Positions 7,286 to 10,432 of a stretch of DNA of 10,432 nt are shown one piece after another. This stretch comes from Methanocellales archaeon (GTDB taxonomy: Archaea > Halobacteriota > UBA148 > JAUWXC01). Under the pieces are notes generated by a model. The model searched no databases, was not told where the DNA came from, and was given only the letters and a program-made list of their open reading frames with translations. The stretch spans positions 1-10,432 of the forward strand of contig JAUWXC010000013.1 of the NCBI GenBank assembly GCA_030616565.1, written 5' to 3'. The first letter of the stretch is position 1. The number at the start of each line of letters is the position of its first letter. Made by a program: the position numbers and the translations under genes.

Positions 7286-8575
7286 TCAACCCCACTTTTC
7301 CGTGGCGACCTTCAGTTCTTTGTGGGTGCGCGAATATTCCTCCAGTGACGTTTCGCTCAAGGCTGCGTCGAGCGCCTGTCTAACTGCCATAGCGCCAGCC
7401 CTTGTCCCTAACGGATGCGCATGTATGCCACCGCCGAACTGCATTATTACATCCCGCCCAAAAATTTCAATTAATTTTGGCACCATGGTCGGCTGTAAGC
7501 CGCCAGAGGCTACGGGGAATACGGGCTTTATGCTGCCCCAATCCTGCTCTAAAACGTTCAATCTACGATTTTCCATGACGTGATCTAAAACGCAACTATC
7601 CCTTATTGACAAGACCTCTTCTTTCTCTCCGTGCATTTTTCCTATTGCAGTTCCGATGTGCAGTTGGTCCAATCCGACCAGCCTCACCAATTTTGCGATG
7701 ACCAACATTGAAATGCCATGTCTTGGATTCCGGGTCATGGCTGAATGCATGCATCTGTGTGCGTGCAAAATGAGGTCTAACGTTTCATTTTCTTCTCTCA
7801 ACGTTTGCAGTGCAGTAAAACCTGTCGGTATGATGTCGATCATGGCATATTCTCCGCCCTGCTCTTTGATGAATCGTCCCCTCCTCAACATCTCATCGCA
7901 TGTAGGGGCAGTGATGTTTGCTGCATACACCTTTCTTTCCCCCGTCTCTTTTTCCGCTTTATCCCTCAATTTTAACGTCTTAATGACCCGTTTCTCAAAG
8001 GGATTGAATGTCTGGTTCGTCAGATTTTCATCATCCTTCACCAGATCAATACCGCCGAGCCACGCTTCGTAAGCGATCCGCGCATGTTTCTCGGAACTCA
8101 ACCCTACCTTTGGTTTGACTATGGTCCCGCATAGCGGCCTGTCTTTAACGTTCAGCAACTTCCTAATCCCAGGAATTCCGAATTTGGGGCCTTGGAAGCC
8201 TTTGATGACCTTTTGAGGAAAAGACGCGTCCTGCAGTCTCAAATTGGTCAGAAGTTTCATGCTGAATATGTTGCCAGCGATGCTGCTCAGCAATTGGGGT
8301 ACGCTGTTGCCCTCAAACAAATCCAGATGGTAGGCGATTTTTACGGTATTCGTCTCCCGATTTAGATCAAAAACATGTGGTTTAAGCTTTTTAGCCAGTC
8401 TCGGGCTCAAGGTCAAGATGTCCGTCCACGTGTCTATGGAAGATTCCCCGGCTATGTTCGCACAGGCCTTCTCAAGTTCGATCCCTCTAGCAGGCACTAC
8501 ATAATACTCGCAGACCAGATCATCCCTTGCCGGTTCGTATTCCAGATCTATATATTCTTCCCGCATTCTTTCCAT
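7286..8575 (-). CDS. rbcL: Ribulose-1,5-bisphosphate carboxylase, archaeal form III large subunit
   Basis: Carboxylates ribulose-1,5-bisphosphate to two 3-phosphoglycerates. In archaea form III usually acts in nucleoside/AMP breakdown or the reductive hexulose-phosphate route, not a Calvin cycle. The 429-residue protein keeps the active site (spinach numbering in brackets): E44 (E60), T49-W50-T51, N102 (N123), K154 (K175), K156 (K177), the carbamylated K180 (K201) with D182 and E183 in VKDDENL, H273 (H294), H306 (H327), K313 (K334), S357 (S379) and the GGG loop at 381-383. It therefore looks catalytically competent and not a RuBisCO-like protein. The sequence strongly resembles Methanosarcina form III. 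The ATG shares one base with the purC stop (TAATG), so the two are probably co-translated. The stop is TGA. No small-subunit gene is present, as expected. Confidence 0.96.
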   Translation of the reverse strand: MERMREEYIDLEYEPARDDLVCEYYVVPARGIELEKACANIAGESSIDTWTDILTLSPRLAKKLKPHVFDLNRETNTVKIAYHLDLFEGNSVPQLLSSIAGNIFSMKLLTNLRLQDASFPQKVIKGFQGPKFGIPGIRKLLNVKDRPLCGTIVKPKVGLSSEKHARIAYEAWLGGIDLVKDDENLTNQTFNPFEKRVIKTLKLRDKAEKETGERKVYAANITAPTCDEMLRRGRFIKEQGGEYAMIDIIPTGFTALQTLREENETLDLILHAHRCMHSAMTRNPRHGISMLVIAKLVRLVGLDQLHIGTAIGKMHGEKEEVLSIRDSCVLDHVMENRRLNVLEQDWGSIKPVFPVASGGLQPTMVPKLIEIFGRDVIMQFGGGIHAHPLGTRAGAMAVRQALDAALSETSLEEYSRTHKELKVATEKWG

Positions 8576-9633
8576 TAGCCACTTATCTTCTTCAAATACG
8601 ATTCATATTCTTCGACCACTTCACCAAGATTAGGAACATCGAACAGATTAAGCCCTGTGCATTCGTTGGCTGCTGCCATGTACATATTACTGATTATACC
8701 TCTTAGTTCAAAGTCCAATTTTGGTGGCTGAGACCTGCATAAACCCTTCCAGTCTTTGATCCCTTTGGCGTCTGCCTCTCCTTTTGCCTCCTCGACATCT
8801 TGGGACCACTTGGTTTTCTTGTAGAACTGTCTTGCGATCTCTTTGCTTACGTGCAGACCTTTGGACGTAAATCTGCATTCATCCAAGGTTCCAATGACAT
8901 CCACGACCATTAACCTTCTGTCGGGATCAAGTGCCAGCTCAATTTTCCCATCCTCGTTTTTTAGGTTGGCTCTGGCGGCGATCTCCGTGATTAAATTGTT
9001 TGCGTGCAGCAATATTTCCTTGACCTCTGCAATTTCATCGTCCGTCAGACCAGATATCCGCTGCGCTTCCAACCAAGTTATGTACCTGTCTCTTTCCTCC
9101 AACTTCGTGCTTACCTCAAAAATCGGCTTTTTAAGTTTTCCTCCTGGTTTTGGGGAATGATCCAATCCTAAATCTTGACAGGTGATATCTCCTTTCTTTA
9201 ACCGTCTGAAAATACTCGAGCCCGGGGGCAGGCTGTTCCTGTATATGACTTCCAAAGGGAGCAGGAAATTGCCTTCATCGTTTTCAGCCAGTTTGGCGAA
9301 TATGTCGTAGTCGTATGCACCCCCACGAAATTCAGGTTTAAACACTCTCACCAAACCGATTTCCATGACGCCAACGGGCTCTTCCAACTCTTTTGTCGTA
9401 ACGAGTTTTTCATTAGCTACTAAGCCCCTATAATGTGTCTTTATCCCCCGTTTCCCTAACGTCTCAAAACAATAAGCGCCCATTATACACAGGGCTTTAC
9501 CCTTATTTTCAATGAGGTCGGGCATCTTTCCCCAGTCAAAAACAGAATAGCGGTCTGAAAAATGAAATCTCGCTACTCCTACCTTATCTTTTGTTGGCGG
9601 TTTTATAACCTCTAAATCCTTTACACTGCCCAT
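8575..9633 (-). CDS. purC: Phosphoribosylaminoimidazole-succinocarboxamide (SAICAR) synthase, long archaeal form
   Basis: ATP-dependent ligation of aspartate to CAIR in de novo purine synthesis. The 352-residue product shows PurC hallmarks: FSDRYSVFDWGKMPD 25-39 (matching the xDRxSAFD motif), PLEVIYRNSLPPGSS 126-140 (matching the PxEVVVR-N-x-AGS region), STKLEERDRYI 175-185, an ISGLTDDEI helix at 193-201, and the acidic nucleotide/metal segment LMVVDVIGTLDECRF 241-255. Bacterial PurC is about 240 residues; the extra length here is mostly C-terminal (about 280-352). The start is ATG 9633, preceded by GGTGATC, a strong anti-SD match; an upstream in-frame GTG (9642) lies inside that site and is rejected. 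The stop TAA overlaps the RuBisCO start. Confidence 0.88.
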   Translation of the reverse strand: MGSVKDLEVIKPPTKDKVGVARFHFSDRYSVFDWGKMPDLIENKGKALCIMGAYCFETLGKRGIKTHYRGLVANEKLVTTKELEEPVGVMEIGLVRVFKPEFRGGAYDYDIFAKLAENDEGNFLLPLEVIYRNSLPPGSSIFRRLKKGDITCQDLGLDHSPKPGGKLKKPIFEVSTKLEERDRYITWLEAQRISGLTDDEIAEVKEILLHANNLITEIAARANLKNEDGKIELALDPDRRLMVVDVIGTLDECRFTSKGLHVSKEIARQFYKKTKWSQDVEEAKGEADAKGIKDWKGLCRSQPPKLDFELRGIISNMYMAAANECTGLNLFDVPNLGEVVEEYESYLKKISG

Positions 9634-9636
9634 CTT

Positions 9637-9643
9637 GATCACC
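9637..9643 (-). promoter_or_regulatory. Strong Shine-Dalgarno of purC
   Basis: GGTGATC on the minus strand, three bases before the ATG at 9633, is complementary to the conserved GATCACC near the archaeal 16S 3' end. It identifies the ATG as the start over the GTG embedded in the motif. Confidence 0.7.
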
Positions 9644-9739
9644 TTAAAAGTTCGGCCGATTCATATTTTGTCTTTTGCTAATAAGTAACCCTCGCATCCT
9701 CATTCTACGTATGAGCATTATATAGTTAATGTCGGGATT

Positions 9740-9754
9740 GAAAGGCTTAATATT
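9740..9754 (+). promoter_or_regulatory. Predicted BRE/TATA promoter of the exchanger gene
   Basis: The purine-rich GAAAGG at 9740-9745 sits just upstream of TTAATATT at 9747-9754. This is a BRE-plus-TATA arrangement centred about 25 nt before the ATG at 9776, and it predicts a leaderless or nearly leaderless transcript. Confidence 0.5.
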
Positions 9755-9775
9755 CTATAAAACCATGATAAGGCG

Positions 9776-10432
9776 ATGATGTCCATAGGGCTGCACTTAT
9801 TGCTTTTCGTGGTTGGACTCGTTTTACTGGTCAAAGGGTCTGACTATCTGGTAGACGGGGCATCTCGTTTGGCTGTGGGTTTGGGCGTATCTTCCATGTT
9901 TATCGGATTGACGATCGTCGCATATGGATCGTCGCTACCAGAATTTGCGGTGAGCTTTGTGGCGTCTCTAGAGGGCATAGACGATATTGCTCTTGGGAAT
10001 ATAATCGGGTCAAACATAGCAAATATTTGTTTGGTCCTGGGTCTTAGTGCGGTAATAAGACCGTTGAAAATGCGCATCTCTGTTGTAAAAAAAGAGATGC
10101 TCATCATGCTGGGAGCTGCGCTTGCCATGACTTTTATGCTATGGGATGGTGAGATTAATAGAATAGATGGTGCAATATTGCTAATCGGCTTTGCCGCGTA
10201 TATGGCTTTTTTTGTGCACGAAGCCCTTCAAGCGAATAAAACTGGCGCAACGCATCAACACGCTCCTTTTTTGCGCAACGCCCTCATGATTGTCGGCAGT
10301 CTGGTAGCGATAGTAGTAGGTGCCAGGTTGCTGGTAGATTCATCAGTGACCATAGCTCGCTACATAGGGGTGAGCGATTATCTAATTGGCTTGACGGTCA
10401 TCGCAATAGGGACATCGCTGCCAGAACTTGCA
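9776..10432 (+). CDS. CaCA-family Na+/Ca2+ (cation/Ca2+) exchanger, 3' end beyond window
   Basis: Integral membrane antiporter expected to exchange Ca2+ for Na+, K+ or H+. The frame is open from ATG 9776 (or the adjacent ATG 9779) to the window edge, 219 codons, about two thirds of a typical 310-330 residue YrbG-like protein. The first alpha repeat is clear: GLTIVAYGSSLPEF 44-57 with the ion-binding E56, then ALGNIIGSNIANI 72-84 with N75 and S79. The second repeat begins GLTVIAIGTSLPELA 205-219 with E217. The two homologous repeats, hydrophobic helices at about 5-20, 40-65, 72-95, 107-123, 131-148 and 167-187, and an acidic/polar loop at 124-131 fit the inverted-topology fold. Ion specificity cannot be read from this fragment. 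Upstream promoter at 9740-9754. Confidence 0.92.
   Translation, partial: MMSIGLHLLLFVVGLVLLVKGSDYLVDGASRLAVGLGVSSMFIGLTIVAYGSSLPEFAVSFVASLEGIDDIALGNIIGSNIANICLVLGLSAVIRPLKMRISVVKKEMLIMLGAALAMTFMLWDGEINRIDGAILLIGFAAYMAFFVHEALQANKTGATHQHAPFLRNALMIVGSLVAIVVGARLLVDSSVTIARYIGVSDYLIGLTVIAIGTSLPELA

Larger units (their letters stand above)
9634..9775. promoter_or_regulatory. Divergent intergenic region between purC and the exchanger gene
   Basis: An AT-rich gap of about 140 bp. For the minus strand, CTATATAATG near 9727-9718 could be the purC TATA box, with a leader of roughly 60 nt, or AAAATATG near 9672-9665 with a very short one. The sequence does not decide between them. I see no RNA gene or convincing hairpin here. 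Confidence 0.35.

Noticed and set aside
9634..9642. GTG start three codons before the purC ATG
   Set aside because: The GTG is part of GGTGATC, a strong ribosome-binding site for the ATG at 9633.
9844..10128. Minus-strand 94-codon frame inside the exchanger gene
   Set aside because: Antisense to an unmistakable CaCA alpha-repeat protein; the translation resembles no family.
1..10432. CRISPR arrays, tRNA/rRNA genes, insertion sequences, attachment sites
   Set aside because: I scanned for regular spaced repeats, cloverleaf-like segments, transposase motifs and terminal inverted repeats and saw none. Nearly all of the window is coding for core metabolism.

Overview
The window comes from an archaeon, most likely a methanogen-related euryarchaeon of the Methanosarcinales/ANME type. 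The evidence is a form III RuBisCO whose motifs closely resemble the Methanosarcina enzyme, an archaeal long-form PurC, a compact overlapping trp operon, and TATA-type promoters about 25-28 nt upstream of apparently leaderless starts. Other genes use Shine-Dalgarno sites matching an archaeal 16S tail. The lineage is inferred from remembered family sequences, not from a search.

Layout. Positions 1-5579 (minus strand) hold a tightly overlapping tryptophan operon in the order trpD-trpF-trpE-trpG-trpC-trpB. It covers every step from chorismate to tryptophan except trpA, which would be expected just beyond the left edge. Positions 5580-5682 are a divergent promoter region with a 12-bp-period repeat of GTGCAT. 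Positions 5683-7271 (plus) encode prephenate dehydratase with a C-terminal ACT domain (pheA), overlapping by 4 nt an unrecognised membrane-anchored protein. Converging on these, on the minus strand, is a two-gene operon: purC (8575-9633) followed by form III RuBisCO (7286-8575). Positions 9776-10432 (plus) hold the start of a CaCA-family cation/Ca2+ exchanger, cut by the window edge.

How the genes fit together. The left half is aromatic amino acid synthesis: the trp branch and the Phe branch are transcribed divergently from one small intergenic region. The right half is nucleotide and carbon metabolism. PurC makes SAICAR in de novo purine synthesis, and form III RuBisCO is classically fed ribulose bisphosphate derived from nucleosides.

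Most notable signal. trpB contains an in-frame UAG (positions 92-90) exactly where TrpB proteins have the conserved Glu before the G-I-(I/V)-P-A-L-E-S motif. Good TrpB sequence continues in the same frame after it, to the window edge. The only two other genes ending in TAG (trpF and the 6489-7271 gene) both have an in-frame TGA within two codons. Together this raises the possibility that UAG is read as a sense codon here, with pyrrolysine the best-known archaeal case. A nonsense mutation or a sequence error in trpB remains possible.
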